Shown here: positions 43,623-51,875 of the stretch, in pieces
Layout: each line of letters opens with the position of its first letter
Position numbering within the stretch: the stretch's first letter is position 1
DNA from: Saccharopolyspora ipomoeae
Lineage (GTDB): Bacteria > Actinomycetota > Actinomycetes > Mycobacteriales > Pseudonocardiaceae
Direction: 5' to 3'
Assembly (NCBI RefSeq): GCF_029952525.1
Contig: NZ_JASAOF010000009.1
Coordinates: forward strand, 62,001 to 126,000
Length of the DNA: 64,000 bases
The notes under the pieces: model-generated
Told to the model about the DNA's origin: nothing
Database searches by the model: none
The model's input: the letters and a program-made list of their open reading frames with translations, nothing else
Position numbers and translations under genes: made by a program

Positions 43623-46115
43623 ATGGCAGATCGTGGCAAATGGGTTCTCGAAGCGGACAGCGTCACCAAGACCTACCCCGGTGTGACCGCATTGGACGCG
43701 GTTGACCTGACCGTCGCGCCGGGCGAGGTTCACGGAATCGTCGGGGAGAACGGTGCGGGCAAATCCACGCTGATGGGGATCGTCTCCGGTGCGCGCGCCG
43801 CGGACAGCGGCACCGTTCGCATCTGTGGTGAGGCGCTCTCGTCGGCATCACCGCAGCTCGCTCGGCGTCTCGGACTGGCGATCGTGCACCAGGAGCCGGC
43901 GTTGCTCCCTGACCTCACCGTGGCCGAGAACATGTACTTCGGCGTCTCCGAAGCGCAGCGTCCCAAGATCGCGAATCTCACGAGTTGGGCTGCCAGGCAT
44001 TTGGCTGTCTGGCATGGCGAACCGACGATCGACCCGACGGTTCGCGTCGAGCAGCTCCTTCCGGAGCAGCGGTTCGTGGTCGAGATCTGTCGGGCCCTTG
44101 CGGCCGAGCCACGAGTGCTGGTCCTTGATGAGCCGACCGAGCACCTGGGTGGTGCGGACGTCGAGCGGTTGTTCGCGACCATCGCTGAACGGGTCGCGGC
44201 GGGTTGTTCCGTCGTCTACATCTCGCACCGGATCAGGGAGATCAGGCGGATAGCGGATCGGATCACCGTTCTGCGGGACGGTCGCTGTCAGGGAACTCAC
44301 GAGGCTGCGGAGCTGTCCGAAGCAGACATCGTGAACCTCATTGTCGGACGTGATCTGAAGACGACGTTTCCGGAGAAGGGCTCGGTTCTCGATGCGGGCT
44401 CGAAGAGGCTGTCCGTGCAGGGCCTTTCGGGAGCGAACTTCGTCGCGACGGATCTGCGCGTCGCGGCGGGTGAGGTCGTTGGCCTCGCCGGCATCGAGGG
44501 AAACGGTCAGCGCGAGTTCCTGCGAGCGATCGCGGGCTTCGGCCGAACCGCCGGCGTGATCGAGGTGGACGGAGAGCCCGTCAGCGCTGGGTCGACCTCG
44601 AGGACGGCGCGATCAGGGATCTGCTTGGTGCCCGGAGACCGCCACCGTGAAGGGGTTATCACCGGTCTCGGTGTGCGGGAGAACCTCGCACTGCGGAGCC
44701 TGCGCCGGTTCAGCCGGGCAGGGTTCGTCTCGGGCCGGCGGGAACGGCAGTTCGTCGGCCGGACGATCGATGAGTTCGCCGTCAAGACCGCGGACCAGGA
44801 TACGCCCATCGACGCCCTGTCGGGTGGAAACCAGCAGAAGACGGTCCTGGCGAGCGCGTTGAGCAGCGAGCCGGCGGTCTTGCTCGTCGACGAACCCACG
44901 CAGGGAGTCGATGTCGGTGCTCGAGCCGAGATCTACCAGTTGCTCCGGGACAGGGCGCGGGACACCGGCATGGCCACCGTGGTGCTCTCCTCGGATGCCA
45001 CCGAGCTCGCGGGCCTGTGCGATCGCGTGGTGGTCTTCTCCCGTGGCCAGCTCGTCGAAGAGCTGTCCGGTGCCGAGGTCACGGAGGAGAACATCACGCA
45101 AGGGCTCCTCACCGCGACGAGCGAGCGCGAAAGCCGCAAGCGGTCGTCGGCGCCCGTGTGGAACTGGTTGGCCGCCGACACCGCACCTGTCGTGCTGGTC
45201 GCGCTCGCGCTCGTCGGGCTGGCGACCTACGCCCAGATGCTGAACGACCTGTTCCTGGCGCCGTTGAACGTCTCGAGTTCACTGGCGCTGGTGGCGACGT
45301 TGTGCCTGGTCGCGCTCGCACAGGCGACAGTGATGCTCACGGGTGGTATCGATCTGTCCGTCGGTCCGCTCATGGGATTCCTGGTCGTGGTCGAATCGTT
45401 CTTCCTCGTCGATGGAACACCGGTCGTCGGTCAGCTGACGGGTTGGCTGCTGCTCATCGCGATACCCGTCGCGGTGGGCGTGGTGAACTGGGCGCTGGTG
45501 GACATGGTCCGACTGCATCCCATGGTCGCGACCCTGGTGACGTACATGGCGTTGCAGGCGCTGTCGCTGTTGTTGCGCCCGGTACCGGGCGGGCTGATCA
45601 GCGCACAGATCACCGATCCCCTGAGCGCTCTGGTTGGGCCGGTGCCGGTGACCTTCCTGGTCGCGGTCGTGCTCAGCGGCACACTGGCCTGGCTGCTGGT
45701 GCGCAGCAAGCCCGGCATCGCGTTGCGGGCCGCCGGCTCGGACGCGGAGCGGGCACGGATCAACGGCATCCGGCCCACGCACGTCCGTTTGGCGGCCTAC
45801 GTCGGATCCTCCCTGCTGGTTGGTGTTGCGTCGGTGACGTTGCTGGCCCAGGTCGGGTCGGGAGATCCGTCGGCCGGAACCAGCTACACGCTGGCCAGTA
45901 TCAGTGCGGTGGTCATCGGTGGCGTCAGCCTCTACGGCGGTCGTGGCTCGTTCGCAGGTGTGCTGCTGGGGGCATTGCTGGTGCAGGAAGCGGCGTCGGT
46001 GACGACGTTCTTGAACCTGTCCACGGCGTGGCAGTACTACCTGCAGGGCCTGCTCACGATCGTTGCGGTCGCCGCCTACTCGAAGAGCCGACAGCGGGTC
46101 GTGGTGAAGGGATGA
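43623..46115 (+). CDS. Fused ABC ATPase-permease (RbsA+RbsC)
   Basis: 830 residues. Residues 1-500 are a complete double ATPase like RbsA/MglA: first Walker A GIVGENGAGKSTL and Walker B VLVLDEPTEHLG, and a degenerate first signature (LLPEQRFVVE). The second domain has GIEGNGQREFL, LSGGNQQKTVLASAL and LLVDEPTQGVDVGARAEI. From about residue 515 the chain continues into a RbsC-type permease with around eight to ten membrane segments (TVMLTGGIDLSVGPLMG, GVVNWALVDMVRLHPMVATL, SAVVIGGVSLYGGRGSFAG). Normally these are separate proteins. No frameshift is needed, and another permease gene follows, so the importer may use one fused and one free membrane subunit. Confidence 0.9.
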   Translation: MADRGKWVLEADSVTKTYPGVTALDAVDLTVAPGEVHGIVGENGAGKSTLMGIVSGARAADSGTVRICGEALSSASPQLARRLGLAIVHQEPALLPDLTVAENMYFGVSEAQRPKIANLTSWAARHLAVWHGEPTIDPTVRVEQLLPEQRFVVEICRALAAEPRVLVLDEPTEHLGGADVERLFATIAERVAAGCSVVYISHRIREIRRIADRITVLRDGRCQGTHEAAELSEADIVNLIVGRDLKTTFPEKGSVLDAGSKRLSVQGLSGANFVATDLRVAAGEVVGLAGIEGNGQREFLRAIAGFGRTAGVIEVDGEPVSAGSTSRTARSGICLVPGDRHREGVITGLGVRENLALRSLRRFSRAGFVSGRRERQFVGRTIDEFAVKTADQDTPIDALSGGNQQKTVLASALSSEPAVLLVDEPTQGVDVGARAEIYQLLRDRARDTGMATVVLSSDATELAGLCDRVVVFSRGQLVEELSGAEVTEENITQGLLTATSERESRKRSSAPVWNWLAADTAPVVLVALALVGLATYAQMLNDLFLAPLNVSSSLALVATLCLVALAQATVMLTGGIDLSVGPLMGFLVVVESFFLVDGTPVVGQLTGWLLLIAIPVAVGVVNWALVDMVRLHPMVATLVTYMALQALSLLLRPVPGGLISAQITDPLSALVGPVPVTFLVAVVLSGTLAWLLVRSKPGIALRAAGSDAERARINGIRPTHVRLAAYVGSSLLVGVASVTLLAQVGSGDPSAGTSYTLASISAVVIGGVSLYGGRGSFAGVLLGALLVQEAASVTTFLNLSTAWQYYLQGLLTIVAVAAYSKSRQRVVVKG

Positions 46116-46117
46116 CG

Positions 46118-47167
46118 ATGCAGAGAAATTCCGATGCCGTCCGCGCGCCCGACTCCACCGACCTGGCGGACGCGTCTGCACCAACGCAGAAAGGGACCCT
46201 CGCACGGGCGAGGTGGGGCGGTCCGGTTCGCTCCATCCTGATCGTCACCGGACTTCTGTTCGCGGTGAGCGGTCTGGTCGCTCCGCAGACGCTGTCACCG
46301 ACCTCGCTGCTGTCCATGGTGCCGTTCGCCGCGGTGCTCGCCATCGCCGCCGCAGGTCAGACACTCGTGATCCAACAACGAGGCCTGGATCTCTCCGTTC
46401 CGGGTAACATCAGCCTGGCGGCCGTCACGCTCGGCGTCTTCCACGCCCGAAACGGGACTTCGCTGGCCGTCACGCTGGGCGTGGTGGCAGCCGTCGCGGT
46501 GGTGGTCGGATTGGCCAACGGCTTGCTCGTGGCCAAGCTCGCCATCACGCCGCTGATCAGCACGTTGGCTGTCAACGCGTTGTTGCTCGGTGCGTTGCAG
46601 GCCTATTCTGGCGGGTCACCGGCCACAGCACCGCCCGCGTTGAGCGAGTTCGTCTCTACCAAGTTCCTCGGGCAGCAGGTCGTGGTGTGGGTGGCGCTCC
46701 TGGTCGTGGTGGTGCTGGCGGTCTTGGCGCGCAAGACCGTCGCCGGGCGGCGGTTCGTCGCAGTGGGCGCCAATCCCTCCGCCGCGCGGGCCGCCGGTGT
46801 CGCGGTGAACCGCTACGTCGTCGGCGCCTACGTCGTCGGCTCGCTGTGCATGGCCTTGGCCGGTGTGCTGCTCGCGGGCTACCTGAAGACCACCGCCACC
46901 ACGGTCGGTGATCCCTACCTGCTTCCGGTCATCGCCGCCGTGATCATCGGCGGCACACCGCTGACCGGGGGGCGCGGCAGTGTGGTCGCCAGTGCCGTCG
47001 CCGCCCTGTTCCTCTCGCAGCTGGGCCAGCTCGTTCTCACGCTCGGGGCACCATCCTCGATCCAGATCCTCATCCAGGCGGTGGCGATCGCGGTCGCCGC
47101 GGTCCTCCGCGGGATTGGAGATGGTGGTGCGAGGGTGCCATGGCTGCGGCGTGTGCGAGGAACTTGA
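46118..47167 (+). CDS. ABC transporter permease (RbsC type)
   Basis: 349 residues with about nine or ten hydrophobic segments. LVIQQRGLDLSVPGNISLAA, VGLANGLLVAKLAITPLIST, ANPSAARAAGVAVNRY and AAVIIGGTPLTGGRGSVVAS are the family's repeated motifs, matching those in the fused partner (residues 515-830). Start ATG 46118 has GAAGGG six bases upstream; ATG 46112 overlaps the preceding stop codon and is possible too. It probably pairs with the permease half of the fusion protein to form the membrane channel. Confidence 0.9.
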   Translation: MQRNSDAVRAPDSTDLADASAPTQKGTLARARWGGPVRSILIVTGLLFAVSGLVAPQTLSPTSLLSMVPFAAVLAIAAAGQTLVIQQRGLDLSVPGNISLAAVTLGVFHARNGTSLAVTLGVVAAVAVVVGLANGLLVAKLAITPLISTLAVNALLLGALQAYSGGSPATAPPALSEFVSTKFLGQQVVVWVALLVVVVLAVLARKTVAGRRFVAVGANPSAARAAGVAVNRYVVGAYVVGSLCMALAGVLLAGYLKTTATTVGDPYLLPVIAAVIIGGTPLTGGRGSVVASAVAALFLSQLGQLVLTLGAPSSIQILIQAVAIAVAAVLRGIGDGGARVPWLRRVRGT

Positions 47168-47209
47168 CGACGTGATCCTGCCACCAGCGGCGATGTGCCC
47201 GGTTGTTGG

Positions 47210-47242
47210 CTGTGGGCGTTCGGCGACGTCGGACGCCCACAG
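47210..47242. terminator. Hairpin terminator of the ABC operon
   Basis: CTGTGGGCGT (47210-47219) pairs perfectly with ACGCCCACAG (47233-47242), 42 bases after the permease stop. Confidence 0.7.
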
Positions 47243-47289
47243 TCCTGTTCGTTCAGTCCAATGGTCCAGTTGAGCCGGATCTCGCGGGA

Positions 47290-47338
47290 TTGACGAGAAG
47301 AGCAGCCTGACCTTAGGGTCAAGCGAACGGTCGTTTGT
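47290..47338 (+). promoter_or_regulatory. Promoter of the aldehyde dehydrogenase gene with operator (site 10)
   Basis: TTGACG (47290-47295) and TAGGGT (47314-47319), 18-bp spacer. The dyad copy GCGAACGGTCGTTTGT at 47323-47338 covers the expected transcription start, as at the carboxylase promoter. Confidence 0.65.
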
Positions 47339-47419
47339 TTTTCTGTTTTCAGAAAGCTCGTCTGAGCGGCCCTTTTCATTGTCACAGCCGGACTTTGGCA
47401 TCCGTGAGGGGACATCATC

Positions 47420-48874
47420 ATGAGTACGAGGCAGGACGTGGGGTTGAGGAGCTTCTCCAAGCTGTTCATCGGAGGGCGGTGGGTCGACCCCGTGAGCGAG
47501 GAGACGCTGTCGGTCGTCTCGCCGAGCTCCGAGGAAGTGATCGCGACCGTGCCGTCGGCGTCTCCTGCGGACGTCGACGCCGCCGTGGCGGCCGCGCGGC
47601 GGGCCTTCGACGACGGTCCGTGGCCGAGGATGAGCGCGGCGGAACGGGCGGGATACCTCTCGCGCATCCGGGACGAGGTCGCCGCTCGCGTCGAGGACAT
47701 GGAGCACGCGTTCAGCGCCGAGGTCGGCGCTCCTGCTGGGGTGAGCAAGGCGTTCCACCAGAACGCGCTGGCCGCGTGGGACGACGCGATCACCGTGCAC
47801 CAGCGAGCCGCGTTCGAGGAGAAGCGGAGCTGGGGAGACGGTGAGGGGGTCCTGGTCAGGGAGCCTGTGGGCGTCGTGGCCGCGATCATCCCGTGGAACG
47901 GCCCGGTGGCGCAGGCGTCGATGAAGTACGCCCCCGCGCTCGCCGCCGGCTGCACTGTCGTGCTCAAGCCCTCTCCCGAGGCTCCGCTGAGCACGCTGAT
48001 CCTCGCGGAAGCCATCGAAGCCGCCGGGCTTCCCGAGGGTGTGGTCAGCATGGTGCCCGCCGGGCGGGAGGTGGGCGAACACCTCGTCCGGCACCCCGAC
48101 GTGGACAAGGTCTCCTTCACCGGCAGCACCGCCGCGGGCAAGCGGATCATGAGCATCTGCGGTGAGCGCATCGCCCGGGTTTCCCTGGAACTCGGTGGAA
48201 AATCGGCCGCCATCGTCGCTGATGACGTTCCCGTCGGCGACGTGGTGCCCTCGCTCGTGCAGGCCGGGGTCATCAACTCCGGTCAGGTGTGCGCTGCTCT
48301 GACGCGAGTCCTGGTGCCGCGGCACCGCCAGCAGGAGTTCGCCGAGGCGATCGCCGGGGAGATGGAGTCCTACTCCGTCGGCAGTCCGTTCGAGGAGGGG
48401 ACCGACCTCGGGCCGCTGGTGAGCGAGCAGCAGCGGGAGCGGGTGGAGAGCTATGTCCGCCTCGGCGTCGAGGAAGGCGCCAGGTTGATCACCGGCGGTG
48501 CGCGGCCGGAAGGCCTGGAGCGCGGCTGGTACGTGGCGCCGACGCTGTTCGCCGACGTGCGCAACGACATGCGCATCGCCCGGGAGGAGATCTTCGGGCC
48601 GGTCATGTGCCTCATCCCCTTCGACGGGATCGACGAGGCCGTGGCCATCGCCAACGACTCCGACTACGGGCTCTCCGGCGCGGTCTACGCCGAGGACACC
48701 GCGCTCGCCGAGCGCGTCGCGCGCCAGGTGCGCACTGGCCAGATCTGCATCAACGGCTGGGCCATGCGGATCGACCAGCCCTTCGGCGGCTACAAACAGT
48801 CCGGCCTCGGCAGGGAGGGAAACCTCGAGGGGCTGGGGGCGTTCCTGGAGTACAAGCTCATCCAGCACTCCTGA
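47420..48874 (+). CDS. NAD(P)-dependent aldehyde dehydrogenase
   Basis: 484 residues. KLFIGGRWVDP opens the fold; VVAAIIPWNGPVAQASMKYA, SFTGSTAAGKRI, the base Glu in SLELGGKSAAI and the nucleophile Cys in NSGQVCAALTRV are intact, with EEIFGPVMC and FGGYKQSGLGREG at the C-terminus. It oxidises an aldehyde to its acid, the natural next step after the alcohol dehydrogenases around it and before CoA ligation. It lies alone behind operator site 10, with a strong hairpin before the next gene. Confidence 0.92.
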   Translation: MSTRQDVGLRSFSKLFIGGRWVDPVSEETLSVVSPSSEEVIATVPSASPADVDAAVAAARRAFDDGPWPRMSAAERAGYLSRIRDEVAARVEDMEHAFSAEVGAPAGVSKAFHQNALAAWDDAITVHQRAAFEEKRSWGDGEGVLVREPVGVVAAIIPWNGPVAQASMKYAPALAAGCTVVLKPSPEAPLSTLILAEAIEAAGLPEGVVSMVPAGREVGEHLVRHPDVDKVSFTGSTAAGKRIMSICGERIARVSLELGGKSAAIVADDVPVGDVVPSLVQAGVINSGQVCAALTRVLVPRHRQQEFAEAIAGEMESYSVGSPFEEGTDLGPLVSEQQRERVESYVRLGVEEGARLITGGARPEGLERGWYVAPTLFADVRNDMRIAREEIFGPVMCLIPFDGIDEAVAIANDSDYGLSGAVYAEDTALAERVARQVRTGQICINGWAMRIDQPFGGYKQSGLGREGNLEGLGAFLEYKLIQHS

Positions 48875-48900
48875 GGCCGAGGAACGTCAAGACCGGTCGT

Positions 48901-48940
48901 TGCGCTGCCCGGCTGCCCTTCGAGGTGGCCGGGCAGCGCA
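48901..48940. terminator. Hairpin between aldehyde and alcohol dehydrogenase genes
   Basis: Perfect 13-bp arms TGCGCTGCCCGGC (48901-48913) and GCCGGGCAGCGCA (48928-48940). A half-site of the regulon dyad (AACGAACGATTCGG) follows at 48947-48960, too weak to call an operator. Confidence 0.7.
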
Positions 48941-48970
48941 GCGATGAACGAACGATTCGGAAGGATGTCG

Positions 48971-49999
48971 ATGAAGGGCTACGCATTTCCCGGTGGCAGG
49001 GAGGTCGCGGTCGTGGAACGGCCCACGCCGTCGCCCGGGCCGGGAGAGGTGCTCATCAAGTCGGGCACGTCGTCGGTGTGCGGATCGGACCTGCACGGCT
49101 ACCGGGCCCCGAAGCAGGACCGCGCGCCGTTCGCCGCGGTCGTCAGCGGGCACGAGCCCGTCGGTGAGGTGGTCGCCGTCGGCGACGGCGTCGCGTGGCC
49201 GACGGTCGGCGAGCGCGTCGTCGTCTACCACGTGGGCGGGTGCGGCGAGTGCGGCTCGTGCCACGAGCGCGACTACAAGGCGTGCCCCGGGGCGACCGAA
49301 CCCGACAACAGCATGACCTTCGGCCGAGACGGTTCGAACGCCGATCACGTCCTCGTCCCCGCAGGCCAGGTGCTGCCGCTGCCCGAGGACTTCTCCTACC
49401 CGGAGGGATCGGTCCTGAGCTGCAACTTCGGGACGGCGTGGGGCGCGGTTCGCAACGCCTTCAGCTTCCCCGGGGGCACGCTCGCGGTGTGGGGGCTCGG
49501 TCCCGTCGGACTCAACTGCGTGCTCATCGCCCGCGCGCTCGGCATGAAGGTCATCGGGGTGGACATCTCCGAGGGCCGGCGCGAGGTCGCCGAGGGGGTC
49601 GGAGCGACGGTCGTCGACGGCGCGCGCTCCGACGTGGTCGAGGCGGTCCGGAGCGTGACCGGCGGCGACGGGCCCGACGCGATCATCGACACCACCGGGG
49701 TCGGTGCCGTGCACGCGATCCTGGTCTCGGCCGTCAAGCCCAGGGGAACGGTCGTCCTCGTGGGACTGGGGCACGAGACGTCGGTGGGGCCGGTGCCCGA
49801 GGTCGTGCTCAAGCAGGTGACCATCAAGGGATCCTGGCTCTACGACGTCGCCGACTGGCCCGAGATGCTCGACTTCGTGCGGCAGCACGAGATCGACCTC
49901 ATGACCACTGTGGACAAGGTGGTCCCGATCGCCGAGTTCGAGACGATGCTCAAGGAGGCGGACGCGGCTTCCGCGGGGAAGATCGTGTTCACCTGGTGA
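48971..49999 (+). CDS. Zinc-dependent alcohol dehydrogenase (MDR superfamily)
   Basis: 342 residues. Catalytic zinc ligands: Cys in SSVCGSDLHGY and His/Glu in SGHEPVGEVVAVG. The structural zinc site GGCGECGSCHERDYKACPG has the four cysteines. NAD fold: LAVWGLGPVGLNCVLIA. Three Met codons are available; 48971 has GGAAGG six bases upstream and gives the normal MKGYAFPGG start. It likely oxidises a secondary or polyhydroxy alcohol. It is distinct from the NDMA-dependent enzyme at 51876-52985 and from the LacI-controlled enzyme at 16775. Confidence 0.88.
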   Translation: MKGYAFPGGREVAVVERPTPSPGPGEVLIKSGTSSVCGSDLHGYRAPKQDRAPFAAVVSGHEPVGEVVAVGDGVAWPTVGERVVVYHVGGCGECGSCHERDYKACPGATEPDNSMTFGRDGSNADHVLVPAGQVLPLPEDFSYPEGSVLSCNFGTAWGAVRNAFSFPGGTLAVWGLGPVGLNCVLIARALGMKVIGVDISEGRREVAEGVGATVVDGARSDVVEAVRSVTGGDGPDAIIDTTGVGAVHAILVSAVKPRGTVVLVGLGHETSVGPVPEVVLKQVTIKGSWLYDVADWPEMLDFVRQHEIDLMTTVDKVVPIAEFETMLKEADAASAGKIVFTW

Positions 50000-50005
50000 A
50001 CCCCG

Positions 50006-50038
50006 GTGCCGGGGTCGTGAAGGCCACGACCCCGGCAC
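50006..50038. terminator. Bidirectional terminator between convergent operons
   Basis: Perfect 14-bp stem GTGCCGGGGTCGTG and complement, loop AAGGC, six bases after the dehydrogenase stop and just before the converging EthD gene. Confidence 0.85.
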
Positions 50039-50045
50039 GCGGTCT

Positions 50046-50393
50046 TCAGTCTCCGACGACGACGTGGTCTTCGAGCACGACGACGTGGTGATCTCCGATG
50101 AAGTTCTCGATGTCGGCGAGCGCGCGCTGACCGGCCTCGGACGCCCACCCGGCTTCCATCGCCTCGGGGCTCTCGTAGTCGAGGACGGCGATCCCGTCGA
50201 CGCCGAAGGAGTTGTCGGGCTCGGAGAGGTCGCCCTGCGGAACGATGTGGCGTTGGACGTACCGGGTCACGCCCGGCACTTCGGCGGCGAGCGGAGCGTG
50301 CTGCTCCCGCCAGTAGTCGCAGAACTCGGCGAAGGACATGCCGGGCTTGCGGCTGAACAAGGCGATGGTGCGCACGGGTCTGGTGTCTGACAT
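50046..50393 (-). CDS. EthD-family small protein
   Basis: 115 residues. VRTIALFSRKPGMSFAEFCD, YWREQHAPLAAEVPGVTRYV and a long closing helix plus HHVVVLEDHVVV fit the EthD/dimeric alpha+beta barrel domain. GAGGAACCACC precedes the ATG. It is the last gene of the leftward operon with the NDMA-dependent alcohol dehydrogenase and a mycofactocin-coupled SDR. The role is unknown; possibly stabilising or handling a reactive ketone or aldehyde. Confidence 0.82.
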   Translation of the reverse strand: MSDTRPVRTIALFSRKPGMSFAEFCDYWREQHAPLAAEVPGVTRYVQRHIVPQGDLSEPDNSFGVDGIAVLDYESPEAMEAGWASEAGQRALADIENFIGDHHVVVLEDHVVVGD

Positions 50394-50446
50394 GGTGGTT
50401 CCTCGCATTCGCCGGAGAGCGGCTGGGATGTGCGGTGGCCGGATGC

Positions 50447-51301
50447 TCAACCGGCGTACTTGCTGAGCATCCCGGCGTCGACCGGGAGCGCGGTGCCGGT
50501 GATGTAGCGCGACTCGTCGGAGGCGAGCCACAGCACGGCCTGCGAGACGTCGTTCATCTCCACCCACGGCTGCGGCAGCATGTTGATGCGGCGCAGCACG
50601 TCGGCACCGTCGTCGAGGGTGGGTTGGTCGAGATCGGGCCGGAAGATCTTGGCCGAAACCGGGTTGTCGATCATCGGTGTTCGCACGTTGGTGGGGTGGA
50701 TGGTGTTGACGCGGATGCCGTGCTCGGCGACCTCGTTGGCCAGCGCGGTCGCAAGGCCGACGACGCCGTGCTTGGCGGCGCAGTACTGGGCGACGTTGGG
50801 GATGCCGCGCAGTCCCGCGATCGAGCTGATCGCGATGACCGATCCGCCGCGGCCACCGGCGATCAGGTGCGGGACGGTGGCCTTGGTCGTCTGCCACACC
50901 CCGCTGAGGTTGATGTCGATGACGGTGGACCACTCGTCGCGGGTCAGCTCCCAGGACGGCTTAGGGGAGCCGAGCACGCCGGCGTTGGCCACGACCACGT
51001 CGAGACCGCCGAGCCGTTCCACCGCGTCGTCGACCGCGGGGGCGAGCTCCTCGTCGCGGACATCGGCCTCCACGACCACCGCGCGGCGGCCCAGAGCCTC
51101 GACGGCCTGGGCCGCCGCCTTCAGCTCGGAGGACGAGGGCAGCGGGTAGCCGACCCCGTCGATCGGTCGGACGGCGTCGACGAGGACGACATCGGCGCCG
51201 TGCTCGGCGAGGGTGACCGCGTGCGAGCGTCCTTGGCCGCGGGCCGCTCCGGTGATGAGCGCGACCTTGCCCGCGAGCCGGCCGTGTTCGGGTGTGGTCA
51301 T
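50447..51301 (-). CDS. Mycofactocin-coupled SDR-family oxidoreductase
   Basis: 284 residues. [20 protein letters not shown], then VTLAEHGADVVLVDAVRP, is the signature of the mycofactocin-coupled SDR subfamily: [10 protein letters not shown] plus a longer insert after the second strand (residues about 42-60) that traps the nicotinamide cofactor. NAGV, SSIAGLRG and [12 protein letters not shown] complete the active site; the end is YITGTALPVDAGMLS. Members keep NAD(H) bound and pass electrons to mycofactocin instead of releasing NADH. Third gene of the leftward operon controlled at 53.08 kb. Confidence 0.92.
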   Translation of the reverse strand: MTTPEHGRLAGKVALITGAARGQGRSHAVTLAEHGADVVLVDAVRPIDGVGYPLPSSSELKAAAQAVEALGRRAVVVEADVRDEELAPAVDDAVERLGGLDVVVANAGVLGSPKPSWELTRDEWSTVIDINLSGVWQTTKATVPHLIAGGRGGSVIAISSIAGLRGIPNVAQYCAAKHGVVGLATALANEVAEHGIRVNTIHPTNVRTPMIDNPVSAKIFRPDLDQPTLDDGADVLRRINMLPQPWVEMNDVSQAVLWLASDESRYITGTALPVDAGMLSKYAG

Positions 51302-51364
51302 GGAACTCCTTCCGCTGGACTGGTTCGACCGTGCTGGGGACCTCGTGGTGCGGACCGCTCCGGA

Positions 51365-51865
51365 TCACCCGCGCAGCGGCTGCTTGACCCAGCCCTGGTC
51401 CCAGTTGGAGACCTGGTGGGTCTTGCCGAGGAGTTCCTGGAAGTACCAGCGACCGTCGCGCTTCACGAACTGGTCGGTGTAGTGGATCGTGATGAGGACG
51501 GGGTCCTTCTCCGTCGGGTCGTCGAGGCTCTCGATCGTGCACAGGCACAGCAGGTAGAAGTGCCCGGTGGCGGTGCGGCCGTCCTCGTCGAGCTCGACCT
51601 GTGGGTTGAGCACGTGGTGCAGCGCCCAGCTGATCTTCTTCGACAGGGCGCGGAAGTGGGCCTTGATCTCCTCGTGGCCCACCATCGATCCGCCCTCGCC
51701 GTCGACGACCCAACGTCCGTCGTCGGCGAAGCAGCTCGCGATGCCGTCGGGGTCGTAACCGTCGTCGCAGAAGGCGGCGTAGCGGAACTTCAGTTGTTCG
51801 ATCGCCCGGACGTCTTCGAGCCGGGTAATCCGGCGCGTCAGGTCGGCGAGATCGGTGTCGGTCAT
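51365..51865 (-). CDS. SnoaL-like (NTF2-fold) protein
   Basis: 166 residues: ITRLEDVRAIEQLKFRYAAF, DDGYDPDGIASCFADDGRWV, MVGHEEIKAHFRAL and YFQELLGKTHQVSNWDQGW outline an NTF2-like cone as in SnoaL/ring-hydroxylating dioxygenase beta/steroid isomerase relatives. Such proteins act as isomerases, dehydratases or non-catalytic binders. ATG 51865 is supported by GAGGTGG five bases upstream. It follows the NDMA-dependent dehydrogenase by ten bases and likely acts on the same ketone product. Confidence 0.8.
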   Translation of the reverse strand: MTDTDLADLTRRITRLEDVRAIEQLKFRYAAFCDDGYDPDGIASCFADDGRWVVDGEGGSMVGHEEIKAHFRALSKKISWALHHVLNPQVELDEDGRTATGHFYLLCLCTIESLDDPTEKDPVLITIHYTDQFVKRDGRWYFQELLGKTHQVSNWDQGWVKQPLRG

Positions 51866-51875
51866 GCTGTCCACC

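Noticed and set aside
48947-48960. Operator before the zinc alcohol dehydrogenase
   Set aside because: Only a half-site is recognisable.
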